The notes: generated by a model not told the origin, from the sequence alone. 52,073 nucleotides of DNA from Lachnospiraceae bacterium (GCA_015057435.1 SVEJ01000023.1:1-52073); one strand, 5' to 3'; shown: positions 1 to 9,829, counted from the first letter of the stretch. Translations and numbers: made by a program.

Positions 1-2393
1 AATGGCGTAAGAATTGGGAAGCAAACCCAATCAATGTAGAAGATGGTAAGAAACCAAAGTATTATTGTTTGGATATGTTCCCATATCCATCAGGTAATGG
101 ACTTCATGTAGGACACTGGAGAGGATACGTAATCTCTGATGTGTGGAGCCGTTATAAGATGATGCAAGGGTATTACTTGATTCACCCAATGGGATGGGAT
201 GCATTTGGTCTTCCGGCTGAGAATTATGCGATTCAGAATGGAGTACATCCAAGTGTAGCAGTTGAGCGTAATGTTGCAAACTTTAAGCGTCAGATGAATG
301 AGATTGCTGCAATCTATGACTGGGATAGAGAAGTGAATACCACAGATCCGGAATACTATAAGTGGACACAGTGGATTTTTGTAAAAATGTTCAAGGAAGG
401 TCTTGCTTATGAGAAGGAGATGCCAATTAACTGGTGTCCATCATGTAAGACAGGTCTTGCAAACGAAGAGGTTGTAGATGGTAAGTGTGAGCGTTGTCAC
501 AGCGAAGTTACCAAGAAGAATCTTCGTCAGTGGATGTTGAAGATTACAGCTTATGCAGACCGTTTGTTATCTGATCTTGATAAGCTTGATTGGCCAGAGA
601 AGGTTAAGAAGATGCAGTCTGACTGGATTGGTAAGTCTTATGGTGCAGAGGTTGACTTTAAGGTGGATGGTATGGATGAGAGCATTACAGTCTATACTAC
701 ACGTCCGGATACATTATGGGGTGCGACATTTATGGTTCTTGCACCAGAGCATGCAATGGCTGCGAAGCTTGCTACAGATGAGACGAGAGAAGCGGTTGAG
801 AAGTATATTTTCGATTCTTCTATGAAGTCAAATGTAGATCGTATGCAGGATAAAGAAAAGACAGGTGTGTTTACAGGTTCTTATGCAATCAATCCATTGA
901 ACGGTAAGAAGACACCAATCTGGTTGGCAGATTATGTATTAGCAGATTATGGTACAGGTGCAATCATGTGTGTACCTGCTCATGATGATAGAGACTTTGA
1001 GTTTGCAAAGAAATTTGATTTGCCAATTATTCAGGTTATCGCAAAAGACGGCGTAGAAATCGAGAATATGGAAGAAGCTTACACAGAGGCTGTTGGTACC
1101 ATGATTAATTCCGGTGATTGGAATGGAATGGAGTCTTCTGTATTGAAGGTGGAAGCACCAGCTATGATTGAGAAGATGGGCTATGGTAAGAAGACCACCA
1201 ATTACAAGTTGCGTGACTGGGTATTCTCTCGTCAGCGCTACTGGGGTGAGCCAATTCCTATTATTCACTGTCCAGATTGTGGAGCAGTTGCAGTTCCAGA
1301 GGAGCAGTTACCAGTATTGCTTCCAGATGTAGAAAAGTATGAGCCGACAGGAACAGGTGAATCACCACTTGCAGCCATTGACTCATGGGTGAACACCACA
1401 TGTCCATGCTGTGGTAAGCCGGCAAAACGTGAGACCAACACAATGCCACAGTGGGCTGGTTCTTCATGGTATTTCTTGCGTTATGTAGATAACAAGAATC
1501 CGAATGAATTAGTCAATAAGGAAAAGGCTGATAAGTACTTGCCGGTTGATATGTATATCGGTGGTGTAGAGCATGCAGTATTGCATTTGTTATATGCACG
1601 TTTCTATACCAAGTTCTTAAATGATATTGGTGTAGTTGATTTTGACGAACCATTTACCAAGTTGTTTAACCAGGGTATGGTTTGCGGTCGTGATAAGGTA
1701 ACAGGAGCAGCTACCAAGATGAGTAAGTCTCTTGGTAACATCGTTTCTCCTGATGATATGGTAAACGATTATGGTTGCGATTCTTTGAGACTTTACGAGT
1801 TGTTCATCGGACCACCAGAGTTAGATTCTATCTGGGATGACAGAGGAATTGATGGTGTATATCGTTTCCTTACACGTCTCTATACGATGGCAGTTAAGAA
1901 TATTGAAAATCCTGGCGCAGAGACACCGGAACTTATCAAACTTCGTAACCGCATGGTTTACGATATTACAACCCGTTTGGAGAGCTTCTCTTTGAATACA
2001 GTTATTTCCGGTTTCATGGAGTACAATAATAAGTTAGTTGACCTTACAAAGAACGGTGGCGTTGATAGAGAAACCGTTAAGACATTGGTTCAGTTGATTG
2101 CTCCATTTGCACCTCACATGGGTGAAGAGCTTTGGGAGATGTTAGGAGAGAGCGGTTCTGTATTCCATACAACATGGCCAACCTTTGATAAGGTAGCTAT
2201 GGAGGATGATGTCATTACCATTCCGGTTCAGATTAATGGTAAGACAAAGGGAACCATCGATATTGCTAAGGATGCAGCAAAAGATGATGTAATTGCCAAG
2301 GGTAAGGAAGCAATTGCAGATAAGCTTGAGGGATTAAATGTAATCAAGGAAATCTATGTTCCTGGTAAGATTGTGAATATTGTTGCAAAATAA
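1..2393 (+). CDS. leuS: Leucyl-tRNA synthetase, 5' end cut by window edge
   Basis: Class I aminoacyl-tRNA synthetase charging tRNA-Leu in the cytoplasm. The reading frame is open from base 3, and its first residues (WRKNWEAN...) are typical LeuRS N-terminus, so only a few codons are missing and the TTG at 69 is not the start. Visible landmarks are the class I HIGH motif as HVGH (105-116), a Cys4 zinc knuckle CPSC...CERC (about 435-500), the CP1 editing domain with TTRPDTLWG (from about 696), a second CPDC/CPCC cysteine pair (1268-1420), and KMSKS (1716-1730). The C-terminal anticodon-binding and tail regions are complete. About 797 codons are visible against roughly 805 for bacterial LeuRS. 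The next gene starts 72 bases downstream. Confidence 0.98.
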   Translation, partial: WRKNWEANPINVEDGKKPKYYCLDMFPYPSGNGLHVGHWRGYVISDVWSRYKMMQGYYLIHPMGWDAFGLPAENYAIQNGVHPSVAVERNVANFKRQMNEIAAIYDWDREVNTTDPEYYKWTQWIFVKMFKEGLAYEKEMPINWCPSCKTGLANEEVVDGKCERCHSEVTKKNLRQWMLKITAYADRLLSDLDKLDWPEKVKKMQSDWIGKSYGAEVDFKVDGMDESITVYTTRPDTLWGATFMVLAPEHAMAAKLATDETREAVEKYIFDSSMKSNVDRMQDKEKTGVFTGSYAINPLNGKKTPIWLADYVLADYGTGAIMCVPAHDDRDFEFAKKFDLPIIQVIAKDGVEIENMEEAYTEAVGTMINSGDWNGMESSVLKVEAPAMIEKMGYGKKTTNYKLRDWVFSRQRYWGEPIPIIHCPDCGAVAVPEEQLPVLLPDVEKYEPTGTGESPLAAIDSWVNTTCPCCGKPAKRETNTMPQWAGSSWYFLRYVDNKNPNELVNKEKADKYLPVDMYIGGVEHAVLHLLYARFYTKFLNDIGVVDFDEPFTKLFNQGMVCGRDKVTGAATKMSKSLGNIVSPDDMVNDYGCDSLRLYELFIGPPELDSIWDDRGIDGVYRFLTRLYTMAVKNIENPGAETPELIKLRNRMVYDITTRLESFSLNTVISGFMEYNNKLVDLTKNGGVDRETVKTLVQLIAPFAPHMGEELWEMLGESGSVFHTTWPTFDKVAMEDDVITIPVQINGKTKGTIDIAKDAAKDDVIAKGKEAIADKLEGLNVIKEIYVPGKIVNIVAK

Positions 2394-2405
2394 TGAATGA
2401 GAAAG

Positions 2406-2442
2406 ATACACTTCCTATGACATTATGTCGTGGGAAGTGTAT
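2406..2442 (+). promoter_or_regulatory. Near-perfect 17-bp hairpin between leuS and the next gene
   Basis: Arms ATACACTTCC and GGAAGTGTAT pair perfectly, and the stem continues inward through two G-T pairs to GACA/TGTC around a TTA loop, giving 17 pairs in 37 bases. No T-run follows, so it is not an ordinary intrinsic terminator. It ends about 10 bases before the AGGGGG ribosome binding site of the downstream gene. It could be an RNA-processing or stability hairpin or a protein-binding dyad. Confidence 0.6.
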
Positions 2443-2464
2443 TGTAATGATAGGGGGATTTTTC

Positions 2465-4177
2465 ATGAGGTTGAGAAATAAGTGTTTACTCACATTTATG
2501 ATGTTTGGATTGATATTAAGTTGTTTGACTTTATCGGTTCATGCTACGAGTGTGAATCCGGATAGAGACAAGGTGCATAATCCGGTGCATAACTGCTCCG
2601 TGCATGATGCATATCATAACAGCAATTGGTCTACAGTGAAATTTGGTTCGTATCCTCAAAGTATTGTGACTGATAAAACGCTTCAAGCAGCAATTGATGC
2701 ACAATTAATTGCGAACGGAAGTTATGTGGGAAAAGCCAAATACGTTGTTGGAGACTGTGTTGTCAATGGTGTCAAATATCGCAAAGTAAGAATTGGGGAT
2801 ATTGGACCTAACGATACAGATAATTTTGAGGATCTTTTCATGACGGATGAAGAGAATAAACATTTGACTTATGGATATTTTCGTTTTGAGCCAATTAGAT
2901 GGAGAGTATTATCTGTGGATAATGCGAACAATAAGATGCTGTTGATTTCTGATCAGGCGATTGATGCATATGGTGGCATGTCACTTTGGAAGGATAGTGC
3001 AACTCGCGAATTTTTGAATTGCTATAATGAAGTTAAGAAACCGGATGCGTCAACGCCTTTTGACCGTTTTAAAGAGGTTGCATTTAGTGAAGAAGAAGCG
3101 AGTGCGATATTAAAAACATCCGGAATTACAGGAACAAATCCGGATCAGCATTACCAAACGGCTGAAAGAAATGCACCGGTTGATGACTATATTTTCCTGT
3201 TATCATGGGAACAGATATATAATTCGAACTATGGCTTTTGTTCAAAAGAAGGAATGTCTGATAGTAGAATTATATGGGGAACGCCGTATGCAGTTGCAAA
3301 AGGATGTCAAGCACAAATAAAAAGTGGAACAATCGAAAAAAGTAATTGTACATGGTGGTTATGTACAGATAATGGGTCCTTGGCTCCGGGACAATATAGT
3401 GTTTGGAATAACGGCTCTTTGGGTGTGCAAGGCACATGGGAAAAACACGGTGTTGTTCCTGCAATGTGGATTTCTATGGATTCACTTTGTTATTCTTATG
3501 CAGGGGAAACAGCAGGTGGAAACCATGATTATATATACCGGGGAAAGAAATTTATATCAGGTAAATTGCGTTTTTGGATTACAGATGTGGAAAAACGAGA
3601 AGTAAGTTACTATGGTACTGCGGTAAAAGGTTTGAAAACTGTCAAGATACCGAATACTGTGAAGGATAATGGATATACATACAAAGTGACGAACATATCT
3701 GACAATGTGCATAAGGATGATAAGAATTTGAAATCTCTTACCATTGGGAATTATGTCAAGGAGATTGATACAAAAGCATTTTATAATTGCAAGAATCTAA
3801 CCTCAGTTAAATTTGGCAAGAATGTGCAGAGAATTAGTATGAGTGCATTTGAGAATTGTAAAAAGTTAAAGTCAGTCACGCTGGGAAATCGTGTTGAATA
3901 TATTGATACGCAGGCATTTAAAAATTGTAAGAGTATTAAAACGGTTACTATAGGAAAAAGTCTTAAGAATGTTGGTTTTGAAGCATTTGCAAACTGTGGT
4001 AAACTTAAGAAAGTAACAATCAAATCCAAAAAGTTATTTCAATTAGGAGAAAAGTCATTTGCAAAGATGGCGAAGAAATCAACCATCACTCTGCCGAAAA
4101 AGTACAAAAAGGCAGAATATAAATGGATGAGACAGAATTGTTGTACGAAGAGTAGAACAAAGATTAAGTATAAATGA
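2465..4177 (+). CDS. Secreted DUF6273 protein with BspA-type leucine-rich repeats
   Basis: Exported protein of about 570 residues. I choose ATG 2465 over the in-frame ATG at 2393 because AGGGGG lies just upstream and a clear signal peptide follows directly (hydrophobic core, cleavage probably after VHA). The first two thirds resemble DUF6273, a domain common in clostridial surface proteins (FGSYPQS near the start, WRVLSVD, LLISDQ, a WKDSATREFLN stretch). The last 180 residues hold three to four LRR_5/BspA-like units of about 23 residues with the IDTKAFYNCKNL pattern, then a basic tail. BspA repeats usually mediate binding to host or surface ligands; the ligand here is unknown. No LPXTG motif or transmembrane anchor is seen, so it is probably released or held by charge. 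The domain name is from memory of the family. Confidence 0.8.
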   Translation: MRLRNKCLLTFMMFGLILSCLTLSVHATSVNPDRDKVHNPVHNCSVHDAYHNSNWSTVKFGSYPQSIVTDKTLQAAIDAQLIANGSYVGKAKYVVGDCVVNGVKYRKVRIGDIGPNDTDNFEDLFMTDEENKHLTYGYFRFEPIRWRVLSVDNANNKMLLISDQAIDAYGGMSLWKDSATREFLNCYNEVKKPDASTPFDRFKEVAFSEEEASAILKTSGITGTNPDQHYQTAERNAPVDDYIFLLSWEQIYNSNYGFCSKEGMSDSRIIWGTPYAVAKGCQAQIKSGTIEKSNCTWWLCTDNGSLAPGQYSVWNNGSLGVQGTWEKHGVVPAMWISMDSLCYSYAGETAGGNHDYIYRGKKFISGKLRFWITDVEKREVSYYGTAVKGLKTVKIPNTVKDNGYTYKVTNISDNVHKDDKNLKSLTIGNYVKEIDTKAFYNCKNLTSVKFGKNVQRISMSAFENCKKLKSVTLGNRVEYIDTQAFKNCKSIKTVTIGKSLKNVGFEAFANCGKLKKVTIKSKKLFQLGEKSFAKMAKKSTITLPKKYKKAEYKWMRQNCCTKSRTKIKYK

Positions 4178-4195
4178 TGAAACGGAGTAGATTAA

Positions 4196-5788
4196 ATGGC
4201 AGATTTAAAGAAAGAGATTGAAAAAAGAAGAACGTTTGCGATTATTTCCCATCCGGATGCCGGTAAAACCACTTTGACAGAGAAGTTCTTGTTGTTTGGT
4301 GGTGCGATTAACACTGCGGGTTCTGTTAAGGGAAAGGCAAATTCTAAGTATGCAGTTTCTGACTGGATGGATATTGAGAAGGAGAGAGGTATTTCTGTAA
4401 CATCTTCTGTATTGCAGTTTGAGTATGATGGATATTGTATCAACATTTTGGATACACCGGGACATCAGGATTTCTCAGAGGATACTTATAGAACTCTTAT
4501 GGCGGCAGACTCTGCGGTAATGGTAATTGATGCTTCTAAGGGTGTTGAGGCACAGACCATTAAGCTTTTCAAGGTTTGTGTGATGCGTCATATTCCAATT
4601 TTTACATTTATTAATAAGATGGACCGAGATGCAAAGGATACCTTTGAATTGCTAGATGATATCGAAACAGTACTTGGAATTCAGACTTGTCCGGTTAACT
4701 GGCCAATTGGTTCCGGTAAAGAATTCAAGGGTGTATACGATAGAGAAACACGTGTGGTTTCGAAGTTCCAAGCTGTGTCTACCGGTGGAGCAAAGAAGGC
4801 TGCGGAAACAGATTATTCCATTGATGATAAGGACTTACAAAATGATATTGGAGAAATGCTTTATAATCAGTTGATGGAAGAGGTAGAACTTCTAGATGGT
4901 GCCAGTGAACCACTTGATTTAGAAAAGGTGAACCGTGGTGAATTGTCGCCCGTATTCTTTGGTTCAGCTCTTAATACATTTGGTATTGAAACCTTTTTAA
5001 ATCATTTCTTGGCTATGACAACATCACCACTTCCAAGAATGTCTAATGAGGGTGAAATTGATCCAATGTCAGAGGACTTTTCTGCATTTGTATTTAAGAT
5101 TCAGGCAAACATGAATAAAGCACACCGTGATCGAATTGCATTTATGAGAGTTTGTTCCGGTAAGTTTGATGCGAGTAAGGACGTGTACCATGTACAAAGT
5201 AAGCGTAAGCTGAAATTATCTCAGCCACAGCAGCTTATGGCACAGGATAGAAAGATTGTAGATGAGGCCTATGCAGGAGATGTGATAGGTGTTCATGATG
5301 CCGGTTTGTTCTCTATTGGAGATACGGTATGTCAGCCTGGTAGGAAGTTCGAGTATGAAGGTATTCCAACCTTTGCACCGGAACATTTTTGTCGTGTTGT
5401 GCAGATGAATACCATGAAACGTAAGCAATTTGTACAGGGTGTTACCCAGATTGCACAAGAAGGTGCGATTCAGATTTTCCAGGAGTATACAGCAGGAATG
5501 TCTGAGATTATCGTGGGCGTAGTAGGTGTACTTCAGTTCGAAGTATTGAAATATCGCTTGGAAAATGAGTATGGCTGTGAAATTAAGCTTGAACCATTAC
5601 CGTATAACTTTATTCGCTGGATTAAGGATCCGTCTACGGATGTGAATTCTTTGAAACGTGTCAATGAGGTTAAGAAGGTAAAGGACATGAAGGGCAATCC
5701 GCTTTTGTTGTTTACGAATCAGTGGACAATCAATACGGTGTTAGAGCATAATGAAGGATTGGAACTTCTTGAATTTAGAAAGAACTAA
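4196..5788 (+). CDS. prfC: Peptide chain release factor 3
   Basis: Translational GTPase that removes RF1/RF2 from the ribosome after termination. The 530 residues match RF3 length. The P-loop HPDAGKTT is at residues 19-26, the switch II DTPGH at 86-90, and NKMD at 140-143. The RF3-specific SDWMDIEKERGISVTSS stretch lies in switch I, followed by the EF-Tu domain 2-like region and the RF3 C-terminal domain. It starts 18 bases after the preceding gene with a GGAG Shine-Dalgarno sequence, so it is probably read through from upstream. Nothing looks damaged. Confidence 0.97.
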   Translation: MADLKKEIEKRRTFAIISHPDAGKTTLTEKFLLFGGAINTAGSVKGKANSKYAVSDWMDIEKERGISVTSSVLQFEYDGYCINILDTPGHQDFSEDTYRTLMAADSAVMVIDASKGVEAQTIKLFKVCVMRHIPIFTFINKMDRDAKDTFELLDDIETVLGIQTCPVNWPIGSGKEFKGVYDRETRVVSKFQAVSTGGAKKAAETDYSIDDKDLQNDIGEMLYNQLMEEVELLDGASEPLDLEKVNRGELSPVFFGSALNTFGIETFLNHFLAMTTSPLPRMSNEGEIDPMSEDFSAFVFKIQANMNKAHRDRIAFMRVCSGKFDASKDVYHVQSKRKLKLSQPQQLMAQDRKIVDEAYAGDVIGVHDAGLFSIGDTVCQPGRKFEYEGIPTFAPEHFCRVVQMNTMKRKQFVQGVTQIAQEGAIQIFQEYTAGMSEIIVGVVGVLQFEVLKYRLENEYGCEIKLEPLPYNFIRWIKDPSTDVNSLKRVNEVKKVKDMKGNPLLLFTNQWTINTVLEHNEGLELLEFRKN

Positions 5789-5806
5789 AGAATAGGAGAT
5801 TGCAAT

Positions 5807-7069
5807 TTGAAAAAAATTATTACAAGCTGGTTGTTTCTTTGTGTGATACTCTCATTAAGTATGACAGATACGATTTTCGCAGCATCCAATATGCAGGTAA
5901 GTGTCACGAAACAACCAGATGATAAGGTGAAAGTTGTTTGGTCATCTGTAGAACAGGCAGCTCAATATGTTGTTCAGTTATCTGTGAAGGATGAAAAACA
6001 TTATAAGACGAAGGTAAAAATTTCTGTCAAAGACGATGCAGTGACTACATATGAAAAGGAGCTTACAAAGGTAAATAAGACAGAAAGGTATTATATACGC
6101 GTTCGTGCATTAGATAACAATGGCGATGTAATGGAAGAAGATGTCATACATTTTTTTAATGGCGACATTGTTTCTGCAAGTAAGCAAAAGTATTCATACA
6201 AAGATATGAAAAAGGATATCGAAGAGTTAGAAAGTAAATATGCAGATTATGTGGATGTGCAGATTATAGGAAAAACGGTAGATAATCGAAATATCTATGA
6301 TGTGATTCTTGGTAATCCTGATGCAGAAAAAGCAGTGATTTTTCAGGCAAGCATTCATGCACGAGAATATATGACCTCACAGCTTGTTATGGAGCAGATT
6401 GAATATTATCTCGATCATTATGATGAGGAATATAAAGAAAAGACATATCGTGAGATCTTTGATAAAGTATGTGTGCATGTAGTCGCAATGGCTAATCCGG
6501 ATGGTGTGACTATTTCCCAGGAGGGAATAAGTGGAATCAGAAAAGCTTCGCTTCGCAAGAAATTGAAGAAAATGTATGGTGCGAATCGTACAACGATATG
6601 GAAAGCGAACGCAAGAGGCGTTGATTTGAATCGGCAGTTTGATTACAAATTCGAATATAAAATCAAAAAGAAGTATAAAAAAGGTGCATATGCATTATAT
6701 GGCGGTAAAAAACCGGTTTCGGAAAAGGAAACGAAGACTTTGGTTAAGCTTGTGAATGAGGTTAAACCGAAAGCAGTTGTGAATTATCATGCGATGGGAA
6801 ATGTAATATATTGTAATTACGGTGGTAAGAAGAAAGTTCAAAAGAAAGTTTACAAACTAGCGGGCGAAATCAGAAGTCTAACCGGATATTATTACATGGG
6901 ATTAGATAAATCTCCCGGGTTTGCGAATTGGTTGGTCTGTAAAAAGAAAATTCCGTCTTGTACAGTGGAAATCGGTAGAAACACGACACCGGTTCCAATT
7001 AGTCAGTTTGGAACTGTTTGGAAACAGAACAAAGAAGTAATGGTTGCAACAGCCAGATTATATTATTAA
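5807..7069 (+). CDS. Secreted M14-family zinc carboxypeptidase
   Basis: Extracellular peptidase of 420 residues starting at TTG 5807, supported by AGGAGA at 5794-5799 and an immediate signal peptide (KKIITSWLFLCVILSLS, cleavage near IFAAS). Residues about 30-115 look like a fibronectin type III/beta-sandwich domain. The M14 catalytic part follows, with zinc ligands HxxE at H184 and E187, NPDG, the substrate-binding DLNRQFD segment, third zinc ligand H328 in NYHAMG, and the general-base glutamate E388 in VEIGR. All key residues are present, so it should be active. It probably trims C-terminal residues from peptides or cell-wall peptides outside the cell; substrate choice between the A/B and DL-endopeptidase types cannot be read here. 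It is last in the leuS-prfC gene run and ends at a terminator. Confidence 0.9.
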   Translation: MKKIITSWLFLCVILSLSMTDTIFAASNMQVSVTKQPDDKVKVVWSSVEQAAQYVVQLSVKDEKHYKTKVKISVKDDAVTTYEKELTKVNKTERYYIRVRALDNNGDVMEEDVIHFFNGDIVSASKQKYSYKDMKKDIEELESKYADYVDVQIIGKTVDNRNIYDVILGNPDAEKAVIFQASIHAREYMTSQLVMEQIEYYLDHYDEEYKEKTYREIFDKVCVHVVAMANPDGVTISQEGISGIRKASLRKKLKKMYGANRTTIWKANARGVDLNRQFDYKFEYKIKKKYKKGAYALYGGKKPVSEKETKTLVKLVNEVKPKAVVNYHAMGNVIYCNYGGKKKVQKKVYKLAGEIRSLTGYYYMGLDKSPGFANWLVCKKKIPSCTVEIGRNTTPVPISQFGTVWKQNKEVMVATARLYY

Positions 7070-7143
7070 AAAAGAGATAACGTACGGATATGATATTTTT
7101 CTGTTTTTACAGAAGAAATCATGTTCTACGTTATCTCTTTTTG
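7070..7143. terminator. Bidirectional terminator between convergent genes
   Basis: Arms AAAAGAGATAACGTA (7070-7084) and TACGTTATCTCTTTTT (from 7127) form a perfect 15-bp stem with A-run and T-run on either side. It can end the M14 peptidase transcript on + and lies immediately beyond the stop codon of the minus-strand gene. Confidence 0.85.
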
Positions 7144-7144
7144 A

Positions 7145-7411
7145 TTAATGAAAAAATCCCATAAGCATATCAACTTTTGCTTGTTCTTCTTTTGACATGC
7201 CTTCTTTTAGGATACTGATTAACAGAGCAGTTTCATCTTTTGTGAAATTAAGATTGCGTCTCGAAAGCTCTTTGTTGATAGACATAATCTTTGGCAGCAT
7301 AGTTTCAATGCTTGCATTTTGACTGCTGTTTGCTACTTCTTTGATGATTTGTTGTTTTAAAGGATTTAACCTTTGAAATTCCGGGGTTAGAAATAATGCG
7401 TCATGATTCAT
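7145..7411 (-). CDS. Small conserved helical protein of unknown function
   Basis: An 88-residue, soluble, probably all-helical protein with no signal peptide, membrane segment or recognisable catalytic motif. The start is supported by a perfect AGGAGG just upstream on the minus strand. The C-terminal third (KEGMSKEEQAKVDMLMGFF) has the look of an amphipathic helix. It follows another small gene (7444-7875) on the same strand with a 32-base gap, so the two are probably co-transcribed. The pair may act together, but I do not recognise either and assign no function. Confidence 0.7.
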   Translation of the reverse strand: MNHDALFLTPEFQRLNPLKQQIIKEVANSSQNASIETMLPKIMSINKELSRRNLNFTKDETALLISILKEGMSKEEQAKVDMLMGFFH

Positions 7412-7443
7412 GTAAGACCTCCTGTTTTTGATTCATATTTTAC

Positions 7444-7875
7444 CTAATCAGCAAAATGATTCTCTTGTTCTGCGTCATATCTTGCGAAAATATCGTGAAT
7501 GTTATCTTCAAAATGATTGGTATCGGTTGCAGTGTGATATGAATTTTCTCCCGGTGTGTTTTGGAAGAAGTTTTGGAACATGGAAGTTTGGTCACCATCC
7601 ATCATGGCAAACAGGGTTGTAAGCATTTCTTTAGACATTCCGGTCATTGTACAGACGATGTCCAATGGGTCGCTTGATGGATTATGTAAACCAAGTCGTA
7701 TCAGATTTTCTGTTGACTGAAAGGCGTGCATAATCAGTTTGGTTTCGTTATATTTAATAAAAAGTGCAAGAGGTAGTTTTAGAGAGGGTTCCACAAATGG
7801 AATCAGCATTTCTAACATAGAATAGTGATCGTATCCTTCAATGGCACTGAAAGGGCGACGGCTTGTAAAATCCAT
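7444..7875 (-). CDS. Conserved hypothetical protein, first gene of a minus-strand pair
   Basis: A 143-residue cytoplasmic protein with a good GAGGAG ribosome binding site. It is rich in Met and Phe, mostly helical in appearance, and ends in an acidic, disordered-looking tail (DIFARYDAEQENHF). It contains no motif that I can name. It is divergent from glgB, sharing a roughly 130-base promoter region, and is followed by the 88-residue gene at 7145. A regulatory or scaffolding role is possible but unsupported. Confidence 0.7.
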   Translation of the reverse strand: MDFTSRRPFSAIEGYDHYSMLEMLIPFVEPSLKLPLALFIKYNETKLIMHAFQSTENLIRLGLHNPSSDPLDIVCTMTGMSKEMLTTLFAMMDGDQTSMFQNFFQNTPGENSYHTATDTNHFEDNIHDIFARYDAEQENHFAD

Positions 7876-7916
7876 ATGAACTCCTCTTGTCTTTTCTTTT
7901 CAGTATATGCACGAAG

Positions 7917-7945
7917 TTGACGATTATGAAAGATTTTCATATAAT
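7917..7945 (+). promoter_or_regulatory. Sigma-A promoter of glgB
   Basis: TTGACG (7917-7922), 17-base spacer, TATAAT (7940-7945). The start codon of glgB is 62 bases downstream of the -10 box. The opposite strand carries a weaker TATACT near 7903 for the divergent gene. Confidence 0.8.
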
Positions 7946-8007
7946 GGCAGATGGTAAGATCTATTCTGTCTGTGTTAGATTGCAGAACAAAGAATAAGGA
8001 GCGTAAC

Positions 8008-9798
8008 ATGAATTTAGAAAGTTTTTACAGTGGAAATGAATGGTTTGCATATCGTTTTTTTGGCGCACATTTAGAACGGGATGGTGTGCGTTTTTGTGTG
8101 TATGCTCCTATGGCAAAAAAAGTCACATTGATTGGTGAATTTAGTCATTGGCATGATCTTGAGATGACAAATAGCGGACGTGGTGGTATCTATAGTCTTT
8201 TGGTGCAGAATGCGCAAGTTGGACAGATGTATAAGTATCGCATCTATCATCATGACGGTACGGTAACCGACAAAGCAGATCCGTATGGATATGGTATGGA
8301 ATTGCGTCCTTGTTCGGCATCCATCATTCGCGATATGGAGGCATTTACTTTTACAGATAATATGTGGATGTGTGAGCGTGATAAGAATTATGATAAGCCG
8401 ATGAACATATATGAAATTCACTTTGGCTCTTGGAAAAGCAATGGTGATAGATGGTATCGCTATGAAGAACTCGGAGATGTATTGATACCATATTTGCAGG
8501 AAATGGGATACACGCACGTGGAGCTTATGCCAATTGCAGAATATCCGCTTGATGAATCATGGGGATATCAGCAGACAGGTTTTTTTGCACCTACGGCAAG
8601 ATATGGAGATTGTGATGGATTAAAAGCCTTTGTGAATCAATGTCATATGGCAGGAATTGGTGTTTTGCTTGATTTTGTTCCTGTCCATTTTGCGGTAGAT
8701 GATTATGGACTAAGTGATTTTGATGGTACGAACCTCTATGAAATGCCGTTTTCGGATGTGGAGAAAAGCCAGTGGGGTTCTTTCCAATTTGCGCATGGCA
8801 AAGGGGAAGTAGCAAGCTTCTTGAAATCGTGTGCTAATTACTGGTTATCTGAATATCATTTTGACGGGCTAAGAATGGATGCGATTTCGAATATGATCTA
8901 TTGGGAAGGCAATCAGCAAAGAGGTGTCAATGATTCTGCTTTACATTTTGTGCAAGCGCTTAATGAAGGTTTACATAATCTTCATCCGACAGCGATGTTA
9001 ATCGCAGAGGATTCTACTAGTTTTTTGAAAGTGACTGCACCGGTTCAATATGAGGGACTTGGATTTGATTACAAGTGGGACTTGGGATGGATGCACGACA
9101 CATTGGAATTCTTCAAAATGTCACCAAAAGAACGTGAATCGCACTATCAGGATATCTTGTTTTCTATGCATTATTTTTATAATGAGTTATATTTACTTGC
9201 ATTGTCACATGATGAAGTAGTACATGGTAAGAAAACAATCTTGGATAAAATGTATGGATTATATGAGGAGAAGTTTGCACAGTGCAGAGCATTATTCTTG
9301 TATATGATGACGCATCCGGGAAAGAAACTTCAGTTCATGGGAAATGAAATTGGACAGTTTCGAGAGTGGGCGCAGTATCGTCCACAGGATTTCGATGCGT
9401 TAGAAACATATCCGATGCATCAGATGTTCAGGCGTTTTTGTAAAGATTTGAATCTGGTATACCGACATCATCCGGCACTATATGAAGGTGAGTATAACAA
9501 AGCCTGTTTTTCTTATGTGATTGCAGATCGATGTGAAGAATTGGTATATGCATACACAAGAAGTGCAGGAAATGAAAAGATACTTGCAGTGTTTAATTTT
9601 AGTGATAGAATGTATAATAATTATGAGATTCGAATAGATGGTAATCATATGTTAAAAGAGATTATGAACAGTGCAAGTGATATCTATGGAGGAGATGTCT
9701 GCAAAAAAAGTGTGCATGATATGGAGATACATGTACGAAACGGTAGTTGCAGAATGAATCTAGAGCCATATTCGGGGCGACTGTTTCAGGTACTATAG
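8008..9798 (+). CDS. glgB: 1,4-alpha-glucan branching enzyme
   Basis: GH13 enzyme making alpha-1,6 branches in glycogen. ATG 8008 is chosen because AAGGAG sits just upstream; the longer frame from 7951 would run through the promoter region. The 596-residue product has an N-terminal CBM48-like beta domain (about 25-110), the catalytic TIM barrel with nucleophile D291 in GLRMDAISN, acid/base E334 in LIAEDS, and the transition-state Asp D402 in SHDEVVHGK, then the all-beta C-terminal domain. It is on the short side for GlgB because the N1 domain is absent, which is common in Firmicutes. No other glg genes are in the window, so this branching enzyme is encoded alone with its own promoter. Confidence 0.95.
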   Translation: MNLESFYSGNEWFAYRFFGAHLERDGVRFCVYAPMAKKVTLIGEFSHWHDLEMTNSGRGGIYSLLVQNAQVGQMYKYRIYHHDGTVTDKADPYGYGMELRPCSASIIRDMEAFTFTDNMWMCERDKNYDKPMNIYEIHFGSWKSNGDRWYRYEELGDVLIPYLQEMGYTHVELMPIAEYPLDESWGYQQTGFFAPTARYGDCDGLKAFVNQCHMAGIGVLLDFVPVHFAVDDYGLSDFDGTNLYEMPFSDVEKSQWGSFQFAHGKGEVASFLKSCANYWLSEYHFDGLRMDAISNMIYWEGNQQRGVNDSALHFVQALNEGLHNLHPTAMLIAEDSTSFLKVTAPVQYEGLGFDYKWDLGWMHDTLEFFKMSPKERESHYQDILFSMHYFYNELYLLALSHDEVVHGKKTILDKMYGLYEEKFAQCRALFLYMMTHPGKKLQFMGNEIGQFREWAQYRPQDFDALETYPMHQMFRRFCKDLNLVYRHHPALYEGEYNKACFSYVIADRCEELVYAYTRSAGNEKILAVFNFSDRMYNNYEIRIDGNHMLKEIMNSASDIYGGDVCKKSVHDMEIHVRNGSCRMNLEPYSGRLFQVL

Positions 9799-9829
9799 GT
9801 ATGTGACGATTGGAAAGGGATAGAATAAT

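Noticed and set aside
939-1467. Long minus-strand open frames inside leuS and similar frames inside other genes
   Set aside because: They lie antisense to clearly conserved coding sequence, have no ribosome binding sites and no protein-like composition.
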